Source: Phylloscopus collybita (Eukaryota; Chordata; Aves; Passeriformes; Phylloscopidae). From it: a DNA stretch of 64,000 nucleotides. Location of the stretch: positions 5,041,501 through 5,105,500 of the forward strand of contig JAJNNQ010000013.1 of assembly GCA_027886175.1 (NCBI GenBank), read 5' to 3'. A program made the translations under genes and the position numbers. Below are positions 1-11,291 of this stretch, piece after piece. Positions within the stretch are counted from its first letter, which is position 1. Each line of letters begins with the position of its first letter. The notes beneath the pieces were generated by a model. The model did no database searches, was not told the origin of the DNA, and saw nothing but the letters and a program-made list of their open reading frames with translations.

Positions 1-311
1 TAACTCTGCTCTACCAGGAGCATTCTAATCACTGGAAGGAAAAACTTCTCAACACGCTAACACAAAACTACAACTTAATTCCACATTGTTCCTTGAAGAA
101 AGGAAAGAAGGTTGAAACTGGTGAAGGTGAATACAATATAATGGGTCAAGAATTCCTGTGTAAGAACAAAGGAAAGGATGGGCAGTATGGGACCTTCCTT
201 TTACAGCTGAACTTGATGACCTTAAAGATTCTTTTCCAATCAAAATGATTCTCTAGTTATATGAGACACATTGTACCCATCTTTATAGAGGGAAGAAAGG
301 AGGACTGGGAA
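1..311. other. Non-coding flank, nothing recognised
   Basis: This is AT-rich single-copy-looking sequence ahead of the first CR1 fragment. The short open frames on either strand resemble no protein I know, and I see no repeat signature. Confidence 0.5.
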
Positions 312-1577
312 CCACCATGTCAGCCTCAGTTCTGTGCCTGGAAAGGCCATGGAACAGATCCTCCTAGCAGCTGTGCCAAGGCACATGGAGATCAGGGAGG
401 TGATTCAGGACAACCAGGATGGCTTCATCCAAGGAAAGTCCTGCCTGACCAACCCAGTGGCCTTTGATGATTCTGTGATTATATCAATAGACAGACAAGA
501 GAAAGGCTACAGATGTCATATCTGGACGTCTGCAAAGCCTTTGACACAGTCCCCTACAACATCCTTTTTTCTGAATTGGAGAAGTGGTGTCCCTTAGGAG
601 TCCATACAGGGACCAGTGTTAATATCTTCATTAACAACAGAGATGCAGGGATCGAGTGCACCCTCAGCAAATTCACAGACAACACTAAGCCAAATGGTTG
701 ACACACCTGATGTGTCCAGACAATATCCAGGGGGACCTGCACAAGCTTGTGAAGTGGGTTCATGAGAATCTCATGAGGTTTAACAAGACCAAGTACAAGA
801 TGCTTCACCTGGAACAACTTCCTTATGAATCCATGCTGGGGAATGAGCAGATTGAGAGCAGCCCTGGGGAGCAGGACTTGGGGGTGCTGCTGGGTGAGAG
901 GCTGGACAAGACTCAGCCATGGGCTCTCACTGCCCAGAAAGCCAAACGTGCCCTGGGCTGCATCCAAAGCAGCGTGGGCAGCAGGGGAATGAGGGGATTC
1001 TGCCCCTCTGCTCAGCTCTGCTGAGAGCCCACCTGGAACCTGCATCCAGCTCTGGGGGCCCAGCACAGGAGAGACATAGAATCCTTGGAGTGAGTCATGA
1101 GGAGGCCACCAAGTTGATTACAGGAATGGAACACCTCTCCTGCAAGGAAATGCTGAGAGAAGTGGGATTGCTTAGACTGGAAAAGAAAAGGCTTCTGGGT
1201 GATCTAATTGTGGCCTTCCAGTATCTGAAGGGAGCCTGCAAGAACTCCCTTGAAGATGGAGAGCAACTTTTTACAAGAGCCTGTAGTGACAGGACAAAGG
1301 GGAATGGCTTTGAACTGAAAGAGCGGAGTTAGATTAGATATTAGAGTTAGATTAGATATTAGGAAGAAATTCTTTGCTGTGAGTGTGATAAGGGACTAGA
1401 ACAGATAGTCCAGAGAAGTTGTGGATGCTCCACACCTGAAATGTTCAAGGCCAAACTGGAGTGATCTCTGAGAAACCTGGTCTAGTGGAAGGTGTCCCTG
1501 CCCATGGCAGAGGGTTTTGAGCTAGATGATCTTTAAGTTTCTTTGCAACCCAAACCATCCTGTGAGTCTATGATTCC
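312..1577 (+). mobile_element. CR1 LINE fragment with decayed reverse transcriptase
   Basis: This is a 5'-truncated, dead copy of the CR1 non-LTR retrotransposon, the main LINE of birds. Reverse-transcriptase signatures appear in changing frames. The GF-x-x-GKSCLTN block is near 427-462, and the palm motif [11 protein letters not shown] is near 519-551. A deletion follows that removes sequence up to a NIFINN block near 620. The catalytic motif, normally F-A-D-D in this family, reads FTDN near 670-681, so the enzyme cannot work. The C-terminal part (LGCIQSSVGSR, then DLIVAFQYLKGA, then RTKGNGFELKE) runs from about 945 to 1330 across at least one further frame break. The 3' end, about 1535-1577, has the CR1 terminus with an imperfect ATTCTATG-like tail. 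A complete CR1 is about 4.5 kb, so roughly the last 1.3 kb remains. Confidence 0.93.
1327..1362 (+). repeat. Perfect 18-bp tandem duplication in CR1
   Basis: Two identical adjacent copies of an 18-bp unit (1327-1344 and 1345-1362) lie just where the CR1 open frame ends. The unit length is a multiple of three. The perfect identity suggests a fairly recent slippage event inside an old element. Confidence 0.9.
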
Positions 1578-2330
1578 TGTACTCCAAGAGCTTGAGACAC
1601 ACAGGCTGCTTGTGAATAAAGTCTTTTTCAATAACACAAGTGCTTGAGTTGAATTGCTATAAACAATTTGGGAAAAAGATAATATCTGTGTACCTTAATA
1701 TTTACTTAATCTAAAAAAGAACATCCATTATAAAAATTATAAAGAGAAAAATCCACTCAAGAACAAAGCCCTAGAAACAGCTATAATACTTGCTGTAACA
1801 TAAGAAAGCGACACTAAAGTTATTTCTAGAGTCTCATCTTTGTCAGGTGATGTGGAACCTTAAATGCAAGAGAAATTAAAAACAATGGTGGGAGAAAGAT
1901 GTGTCTACTTACAGGAGGATTAAAGGCATTAAAAATATACCTTACATTGTCTTCACTTGCTCTGTATTATTTAAATATATTTTATTTCTTGTTCATTTTT
2001 CTAGAAGTAATTAGCAGAACAATATTGAAAATATCAGAGACAAGATTAGAATGGACATTCACATCTACTCCTTAGTGACAGCAGCTCTTTACTTGATGAG
2101 CTTTCTTAAAATGAAAGCTGCAGACAAAGAAAAATATTATAATCCCAATATTATAAAAAAGGCCCAGTAATTTCTATCTCCTGGTAGAAAGGTGTATTTT
2201 AAAACATGTCCCTTTTGTCTGCAGCAAAACCACATTTTCAGGGAAGAAAAAGTAAACAAAGAAATAAACCCTAATTTTCTGCTTTATCCCAAAGAAACAG
2301 ACAAAACCACTAGCTCCACTCCCTCCCCAC

Positions 2331-2373
2331 AAAAAAAAAAAAAAAAGAACAAAAAACAAACAAACAAAAAAGA
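2331..2373. repeat. A-rich low-complexity tract
   Basis: A run of A residues broken by single C or G bases grades into CAAA units. It has no other visible function. The 72-residue open frame across it is an artefact of this composition. Confidence 0.85.
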
Positions 2374-3798
2374 AACCCACACCCAAATCACCACACACCT
2401 TCACTTTTGAAAGAAAAACAAGTCTAACTAGGAAATTTGAGTTTAAAATAAATTAAAAACATTTAAAGCCCTTCCGCGATGACACCAAATCAGGCTTTGG
2501 GCACTTTCCTTATAATAGCAACAGGATGACTTTTGGAAATATATGTTGATTCCTAAACTAAGTATACATTAGAATTCTGCAATTCAAAACAAATCAGAAC
2601 AAACCTAAGCTTAATTTAAGAAAACATCTTAAAACATCACAATATGGAAGAGAAGGAAGTTGTCTGTCTTCCCAATTTCAATACCATTCTGTCTGGCTTA
2701 CACTTCCTGGTTTTCTTTTTTTAATGTAATTATTTACTGAAAGGCAAATTTGTTGCAAAAAACTACCAATAAACCTCTGCATTCTTTTAAAACAGGTGCA
2801 CATGAAATTGATTTAACAAAGTATTAGGTCATAAATCTCCTCTTAGCCAAATAAAATCTATGGCATCTATTTAGTCTAATTTATTCTTCCACTAGAATGG
2901 GTGTTGGAAGAGAAACAGGTCCATCTTTTTATGTTATTATTCTGTTGACGTGAAAGTTGGAAGCTAATTGTGCAAAGTGTTGCAGTAATTACTTAGGATT
3001 AACAGAGGCTTTAATCCATCTGAGATACATTATGAAATACTTGGATTGGCTTTAAAAATCAGAAACTTTATTGCCTTACAACAGGCTATCAGCCTAAAGT
3101 TCCTAAGAAACCTTCAAACAGAAATGTAAATTTTAAAATGCTATTTTTAAAGACAGTTTCACATCAAACAAAATCTAAGTAGCCAGGCTTCAAAAGGACA
3201 AAGCTGCAGAGGAGTTCTGCCACATTAGACTTTGAACCCACAGCATGCATTTGCAATTCCTGCTTAATTTCTATATTTGAGGTTGTTTCTCAGCAAGGCA
3301 GCAGTACAGCAGGGGAGGAGCAGAAACAAAAACCTGGAAGAACCTCCAGTGTTGAACTAGCAACCAAAACAGGATGCAACAATGCAAGACCAGCCCTCAA
3401 ACCGCAGCAGCTCCCGAAGCATCATCAGTTGCTTAGTTGGTTTGTGTCTCCTCAGTGGAAAGATCCTCCCTTTTTTTTTCTACACTGTTTTCCTAGTATC
3501 TATAAAATGAAAACGGTGCACACACAGCACAAGCCAGTCTGCTAAACTGAGGGGTTCCAGATGAGTTAAAGAAAAGATAATGGTTCATAAGCGGTTTGTC
3601 TTGGCAGGTCTGTTAGGTATCTTGGTTAAAGTTCACCACTTCAAGCACTTAGTAGGAAGTAAAGACACTGAAAGACTTGGCAGAGGTTTAATATAAATAG
3701 TAACAGATTTGAAAAGACTTAAAAAACTCAATTAATTAAATATTGGTAGAATTTCATAGCACACTACCAGCGCTACAGTGGTGTAATTAGCTCAAAGT

Positions 3799-3912
3799 GA
3801 AAAAAAAAACCCAAAAAACCAAAACAAAATAAAACAAACAAAAAAACCAACAAAATTCAAACAAACAAAAATAGCCCACCACAAAACAAACAAACAAGCG
3901 AACAAACAAAAA
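3799..3912. repeat. A-rich/CAAA low-complexity tract
   Basis: About 110 bp are built almost entirely of A with scattered C, including several CAAA/CAAACAAA units. It could be the decayed tail of an old retroelement, but no body is recognisable on either side. Confidence 0.85.
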
Positions 3913-5065
3913 ACTCTAAACAACTTCTAGTAATTTCAAGAAAAACATTTTGCAGAATTAGAAAAGAGGAGATAATTCAACACTAAACCTCTCCCCTTAC
4001 AGGAGACTTTGTCAGAGCATTTTACAGTCTCAAAAAGAGACTGAACACAAAAGCCAGATTTTGATTTCACACACCCTGTGCTGCAGGCAGAATTGATCCT
4101 GATATAAAAGTAAATGTTTAGTGTTTACATGAGCCAGTATAGTAGAAAATTTTCTAATATGCATTAGAGCATAATCTCATCATCTAAACAAAAGGGATTA
4201 CATGACTGGACACTGTTTACAGGCTGATTATCCAGTTTATGGCCTAAAATACACACATAGTTGCATTACAAGTCTGCAATTATTTAGAAATCCTTCTGGC
4301 ATCTAAAAAGAAGCAAGAAAGGAACTCCTGACATCCTCAGTCATTGTTGCTCACAGAGCAAATGTGCTTTGGCACAGAAGTGGTGACATGGCTGCAGGAG
4401 CATCTTCCCCTCACTGCTGGCACTCACTTATCAAAATCTCCAGAAGACATGGAGATAGAAGGAATGAAATCTTGGTTATCTCCCAGAGTTGTTTACAACC
4501 ACCCAAAAATAAAAGGCTTTGCTGATGCAATCTATAGCACATAACAGCTGTGTCAGACAGCTGAAGGGATAACAATTCATCACATTTTGGGAAGAACTCC
4601 CCAATCAACAAAGGGAACCACCTGTCCTAGACATGACATCCCTAGTCATGCTCAGTTGTGGGAAATGAATTTTTATATTATCACTTATTATTTCAGAGAT
4701 TAATTTCAAAGCATAGCACTGAACCTCTTTCTTAGTTTTACTGCTTATCTAAAGGCAATATCAAATTCTTTTGGCCCCTCAAAGAGTAACTTTTGCATTT
4801 ATACAAAGCTTTAGTTTTCCTGAAATATACCAGGTTTTGCTAAGCTTGTCAGGCCAAAGATGATATGATACCCTTACTAAACCTGCCTTTCCAAAATTAT
4901 GATCAGGCCCATTTATTACTTTAGTACCTTATTAATGCAGAAGTGGAACCCCAAGGGTCAAATACTACTTTCCACCTCAAAATTATGCAATTTATTAGGA
5001 GGCACAATACCACAGCAGGCTATGGCCAAACACAGCGTTTCCATTCTTTTCCATCTGCTCCTTAA

Positions 5066-5362
5066 TAAAAAGGAACAATTTCATCATAAGCAAACCCAGA
5101 GATACTCATTAGACACTTCTTTGTCCTTCTCTGGACATGCTCCAGCATGTCAACATCTTTCCTAAGTTGAGAGGCCCAGAAGTGGACACAGTACTCAAGG
5201 TTTGGTCTCGAAAGTGATGAGTCCAAAGGAAGAATGACTTCACTGATCCTGCTGGTCACACTATTCCTGATACAGGCCAGGGTGCCACCAGCCTTCTTGG
5301 CCATATGGGCACACACTGGCTCATGTTCAGCCATATGATCCATGTACACAAATGCCAATAAA
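5066..5362 (-). mobile_element. CR1 LINE internal fragment
   Basis: Read on the minus strand, one frame stays open for about 98 codons. It matches the C-terminal part of CR1 ORF2: A-KKAGGTLACIRNSVTSR, then EVILPLDSSLSRPNLEYC, then a KDVDMLEHVQRR block. It ends abruptly after that block, with neither the rest of the ORF nor the CR1 3' end. CR1 insertions normally keep the 3' end and lose the 5' end, so this piece was probably cut by a later deletion. It is not a gene. Confidence 0.88.
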
Positions 5363-8300
5363 GGTTATTGAGAGGCACGAACCAAAGTGTCCATGGGAAA
5401 CCTGTAGCATCAGGGTAAAGGAGTCAGGAGCAATGCGGGACAATATTCAGGGAAGTTATCCAGGATGCAACTCTCCACTGCCATGGGTGGTACAGTCCCA
5501 TTCAATTCAGGTGTCTGTAAGTAGACTCCACTAGGAATAAAACAGACCTCCTATACAGACCTATATGAGTGAAAATACACAATAGGCAAATTACTGAAAA
5601 AGCTCAAGACACTGGATATTGACACTATTTGAAGCACTCCAAGCTTTTATTGTTTAACAAAAGCAAATGGTGGAAAAGGACAAGGAGAGACAGCAACCCT
5701 GGCTCCAGCTGGAAGTGATGATCATTTCAAGGCTCCACATGTGCAAGCAAATGACTTGCAACTCATAGTTTGTCATTCCAAACTGTCATTTCACAGATGA
5801 TAATATGAGCAAGATGCCTTTCTCTACTACATCTACAGCTAACAACGAAGTCAGCTGTCCCCTGGTGCCTTCACTTGTTTCAAAAGGGCAGATTATAGGG
5901 TTATATTACAACTAACATAGCTGGATCTGAATAAGAAAAGACAGTAGTAAATGTTTAAAAAATGTTACTTGGCTGTTCTTGCAGGAAACATACTGAGGAG
6001 GTTTGAGACCAAGTTCATTCAGTCAAACTTTTGCACATTTAGAAGATCAGCAACTCTTTAATAGGAGTTGGTTTTCTTTCACTGGGCATGCAGACACATC
6101 TCTGCTGATCATTTCTAGACCTGATCTTTCACAGCCAGAGATGATAGCGATGCAGTTCTGCTGGGGCTTGACAGACAGTGCCACTGTACTAGCGGCTCAG
6201 TAGACAGTGGCAATAACAGCAGGTCTAGAAATGGTCAACTTAGACAAAATTGGAGAAAGCCTACCCAAGCCCCTATGCTGGAAAACTGAAACCATCCAGT
6301 TTTCATTTGTCAGGGATGGGGAGTTCTGACCCAAGAGTGTCAGGCTCTTGCTCTGGCTCTAAGCTGGAAAGAGGCTGCTCAGTACTCGAATTCTGTGAGG
6401 TCGCATATTATCAAGGCTAGTGTTTGCATCACGTAAGTCTGAACCCTTTCTAAAGGCTTAAGAATGCACCTTCCATGCAGGTTACACTGATGGTTAGTCT
6501 TATTTGGACACTCAGACAAAAAATTATTAGAACCTTTTACTTACTTTGATGTGTCTCCCATTCTATGAGGACTACCAATCCAGTCTCTCAGAGCAGAAGC
6601 ATCAAGCATCAGAGCTGATGTAGGTGAAGGGCATCCCAGTCAATTCTGTGACATCACAGTACGTGATGTCTGCCAAGCACCACTTGCCTTCTGTCCTTAT
6701 CAAAAGGATGTGTCTGACAAAGATATTGCTACCACTGAAGTTTGCACAACACAGGCTTTTAAGTTTTATGTAAAACATTAGACTTAAAAGTAAGGGGCAG
6801 CACACACAATACTTACAGCAGATTTTTCACATTAGCAAGCTTGAGTTTACCCAGCTATTTGTCTGAAGTGATGGGGATAAAGTATTCCTGCCCTCCAAGA
6901 GCATCACAGCTCCAGAAACCTCAACCTTCGTCAGTTTTCCAGCACTACAGTAAGAACATGTTGTGTAACCACATCCGTCCATCCACATTCAAGAGGCAAA
7001 ATGCAGGTGAAAAGAAGTTTCAACTATTTCATTCCTCCCAACAGGTACATCTGTAAGCAAAAACTTGTTCCTCACCTCAGATGTTTTCTAGGATTAAAGT
7101 AAGCTACTCAGGTCAAGAGGTTTAAATTTTGGAGGCATCTGGAATTTGAACTCCTGTCTTCATCTATCATCTATCTATCCATGAAATACTTAAGCTGCTG
7201 AAAGAGGGTACCAAGAGCTTGGTAAGAATAGAATACAGGTGGGTTTTTTTTTTTTTTCAAATAAATAATCCTAGAGCTGTGGGAAAGAAATGGAAGGGAC
7301 AATAAGCACAATAGGAAATAAGAAAAGTTAGAATGCAGAAAGCAGAAGAGGTTTTTTCAGTAACACACACCATTGCTAAATGAAAACTTGGAGGAAGGTG
7401 AACTAAGGAATTGTGTGGACTGCTCAGCCTGAGGAATAAAACTGATGATGTTTTTTTAAACTGAGCCATGCATTTTTCTCTTCTCAAATTATACCACAAG
7501 CATCTTGTAAATAGTTAATCAATGTGAGAGGGATTAGAATTCTCCTGGAAGGTTTCTATTGTGCTCTTGGCTCTGCAGTCCACAGGAGGCAATTTTGCAC
7601 TCACTGTATTTACACCACACTTTTGACCGGACATACGACACCGCTGCTACTCCTGTTCTCAGTTAAGTGAGTTATAAAGCATGCTGTGCTTTGTGGGTTA
7701 ATACCACTATCATAGAAATTGTCTAAGAGAATATTAGTTGAAGATATGAGCAACTCTAGCATGGTCTGAAATGTCTCTGAGCAGCTACTGGCTGAGCTGC
7801 AACTCTATGTAGCAGTCCACACTCCCAAGCACTTTGCAGTAAGCATCTGAGAGGGCCTTATTTTGGTATATCAGATGTGAATAAGCTTACACTGTGTGTA
7901 CTTAGCTACATTCCCTTTGATGCAGCCAATCTAAGAGAAATAAGTTACTTTTTACAAATCACAGTACCACAGTCTCATTCTCGGAGTCTGCCTATAAAAA
8001 AAATGTATAAATCTGTCTACATTAAAAAAATGCATAAATCTCTGGCCTAGATGAGCATACTCATCAGCTTTAACTCATAATTTGAAGTACATTTTTTATG
8101 ACTAGCCTGCTATTCACAGGGCTAAAATGTTTAACTGCCTCTTCTTGCCTCAGACTCCTTATCTCCTCCCCTCCAGCTCCCAGGTAAACAAGCAGCCAAA
8201 TCAATGCTACCAAGAAGGAGGCTGAAGAACCAGAAATACAGAAAAGGGCATTGCTCAGAGAAAAAAGCTTTCTTGACCTTGCAGAAGCAAATCCTGTGAC

Positions 8301-10549
8301 CCACTATGCAAACATTTGAAGAGAAAGATGGCTGTGTTTTCAAAACTAAACAATAGTGCAGTGCAAATATAAAATTAAACAACTGTAAAATATGCTATAA
8401 AAGTTAGCAGTGAGGACACTTAAGATAGCAGTTAACTAACACTGCTCTGTCTGAACTTAACCCTTACAAAGAACATTCTCTTCCCCTTACACACAGCCAC
8501 AGTGAGCTTTGTTCATTATTTGAGTCTTTTACACCAGTTTCAATTGTGGCAGGCACAATCAATACAAATTAGTAAGATTTAGAACAGAATATATCACTGA
8601 GAATGTATCAGAATCACTGAGTTTCTATTAAAGAAACCACTGTCACTTTTCATCACATAGATAAAAAAGAAGGTATAAAATTAATGTTAGGTCAGTGCTA
8701 GCATTATCCAGAGGTTCAGTTACTAGGGGAATAAGCCAGTTGCAGAATGCTGATTTCAAAGATATTTACATCTGTTACCTTTTGAACACATTTGTTATTG
8801 AAATAAAAAGGTTATTTTTCTTTTCTCGTTGCAATTACATGTTGGAAAATTACAATCCAAAACAATTACAATAACAAAAATGAAATTGTCTGTTTTGCAT
8901 ATTACTACAGCCTTTGTGGAGTCAGCAAGTGTAACTTAAATGGATAGGTGTTTTAGATATTTCTTGATTTTTTTTCTTTTTAAATACAAACTAAAGCTTT
9001 TGAAATATAAAAAAAATCTCCCAGACAGGCTTTACAAAAGCTAAATACAATACTGGACAGAGACAAATTTAAACAGAGAAACCCTTCAAGAATATTTAAT
9101 AAAGGATTAAAGTAACTTACATTGTAGTCCTATGTATCTGGTAAAGTTACTGCTGAAGCAAATTTAGTTGAAGCCAACAATTATGTTAACAAGTGGCATG
9201 GCTAAAGTTTTTAAAATATGACCTTAGTGCAGCATCATTAGCTCGACCAGTTTGAGATTAGTTGTACAACATAGTTCTTTTAAGTATAATAATGGTGATT
9301 TTAACAGCAATGTACTATTAAATAGATAGGTAGGGAAGAAGGATAATTTCTTCAACCATCCTTTTTTGAGAAGTCACAATCAATTTGATTCATCCAGTCA
9401 ACAATTAACCAACCCAGTGTTCATGGCACTGAGTACTTATCTAGTGGGGGCATCAGGAAGTCCCCCAGACATGGATTACAGGAGCTAACATTAACAATAT
9501 GGATTTAGAGGCCATTTTCTGCAAAACTGCTTAGCAACACCAAGTTCTCTAACTAAAATTTTAGCCTTTTCTGCTAAAAGCCAATTCTGACAGAAAAAAA
9601 AAAAAAAAAAGAAAAAAAAGAAAAAAGAAGCTTGCTAGAGACATCCTTAGTTCTGTATAGAATAAGAAATTGGTATATAGTTAAAATATCAGCCTTTTTT
9701 CCCTCTTGCAACATTCCTTCTTTCTGCACATCCACCCAGGAGTTTAGGAAAATCCCAAAAGAAGAATTCTAGACAGTTTTGACTCTCAGGATAAGCAAGT
9801 CACAGTGCTTTGTAGTTGCTAACACAGGGGCTCAAACTGAAATGTGCCTCGCAGGGGTGTTAGTGATGGATGTTGTGCAACTCTTCCCTAACAGAAGTAC
9901 TACAGCAAATGCACCACCATGTTTAAAAGCCTTTCAGCACCACAACCTCCCAACAGCAGGTTCCATTTTTAGTCTTGATGAAAAACTAGGAGCCCCTAAG
10001 ATGCACTTTTACTTTTCTGTCCAGCACTCCTGTGTTCACTTAGAAGCATATGGACAGTATGAACATGCAGCTATTCAAATATACACTCCCAAGGGTTAAC
10101 TATTAGTCTCTGAGTCCAAGTCTCTGATTCTCTTGGCAATACTCTTTGTCTTCTTGTTTGCCTACCATATTGAAAAGGTTTAAGAAAGGCACACCTCCAC
10201 AATCACATTTTTTAGGTGATGACTTAGACCTCAACTGAAAAGGAAAAAAAAACTTAAAAGACTGACCCCAGTTATATCTTCCCAATAACTTTCTGTGAAA
10301 ACATTCAACACTTCCAAGATGTTCAATGCCTAAAGAATAGGGCTCTTTATTAGGATTTCTTTTTATTAAAGTTGAAGAAATTGATTAAATGTAAATAGAG
10401 TATTAAATGCAAAAGCCATAAATTCTGCTAGAATACTGTAATATACAGAGAATTCAAGGGCACAAAAGACACCAAACTCCCAGAGACTTTAAATCTTTTC
10501 CAAATAAACCTAGCATCTTTGATATGGTTTAAGGAGCACACAGATAGAG
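5363..10549. other. Gene-free AT-rich interval
   Basis: About 5.2 kb without a recognisable exon, RNA gene or transposon. The only low-complexity item of note is the A/G tract at 9593-9628. A small direct repeat (two A-rich copies about 35 bp apart) lies near 7996-8041. Confidence 0.5.
9593..9628. repeat. Poly-A / GAAA tract
   Basis: A run of A residues is followed by A-tracts separated by single G bases. This is simple sequence without a recognisable retroelement attached. Confidence 0.9.
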
Positions 10550-10554
10550 ATTAA
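10550..10554. repeat. Target-site duplication, left copy (ATTAA)
   Basis: The five bases ATTAA directly precede the LTR start. The same five bases follow the LTR end at 11287-11291. Confidence 0.8.
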
Positions 10555-11286
10555 TGTCTTGGTTTGGAAAGACAGATATCTGCCAGAGAAAGTTGGAGTT
10601 TCCCTTGGAATGGAGAATGTAAACTCCTCACCCCCTCCAAATTATAATTTTGCAATTAAGGGCTTTCAGGCAAAGATTTGGGAATAGGAATAACAGCTCT
10701 TTGCTAGGAATATCAACAAATGTAGTAGTAAAACAAACAACTAGCAAACAAGCAAACAGACAACCATCCTAGAAACCCTGACAGAGTCAGAGCTACAACC
10801 TGACACCCTGTTGGTCAGGGTGTTGGAAGCAGTTCACAGTAAGTCCTCCTGGAGTGGCAGATGTGGTTCTGTTAGAGCAGAGATGATCCTAAGAGAAAAG
10901 GGTCCAGTGATGGTGAGAAGGGTCCAGTCTTCTTCCGGGAATCCGGTGAAGTTAGATATCTTGTGTTCCTACATCTCAGTTTTTATCCAGGTAGGAATGG
11001 TTGGCTCCCCCCACTGGGTGAAGCATCTCACAATGGGATGATGGAATGTGTCCTGTCCTTGGTGAGCCTTAATGGCCCATTGGCAGAAGATATCCACCTG
11101 GAGGGAGGACAGGTGGTGAAAGAGATAACAAACACTGCCCCACCTGGTTTTAACAGCTGGCCCATTATCAGAAGGCACCCACCCCCCCTTCTCCCAGAGT
11201 TACAAGAGATAAAGAAAAAAACATCTCCCCAAGTGCTTTCAACAGATGAAATAGAATACACATTTTTGGTTCCATAACCCAAGACA
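10555..11286 (-). mobile_element. Solo LTR of an endogenous retrovirus, songbird type
   Basis: A 732-bp element has matching inverted ends: it begins TGTCTTGGTTT and ends AACCCAAGACA. It is flanked by an identical 5-bp duplication (ATTAA), so the boundaries are secure. No viral genes or second LTR are present, so it is a solo LTR left by recombination. A TATA-like GGATAAAAAC lies on the minus strand near 10978-10987, and AG-rich and polyadenylation-like sequence follows toward 10690, which makes the minus strand the likely sense. A short stem-loop (8-bp arms, near 10803-10824) lies in the presumed transcribed part. I recognise this sequence type from passerine genomes, where it is abundant. 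The 5-bp duplication fits an ERVL-like group, but I cannot assign a family name without a library search. Confidence 0.88.
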
Positions 11287-11291
11287 ATTAA
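11287..11291. repeat. Target-site duplication, right copy (ATTAA)
   Basis: This is identical to 10550-10554 and directly follows the LTR end. Confidence 0.8.

Larger units (their letters stand above)
1578..5065. other. Gene-free AT-rich interval
   Basis: I see no coding exon, RNA gene or diagnosable transposon here. It contains two low-complexity A-rich stretches, listed separately. Open frames are short and unlike known proteins. Confidence 0.5.

Noticed and set aside
554..1066. 170-codon minus-strand frame
   Set aside because: It is the antisense of the CR1 reverse-transcriptase fragment.
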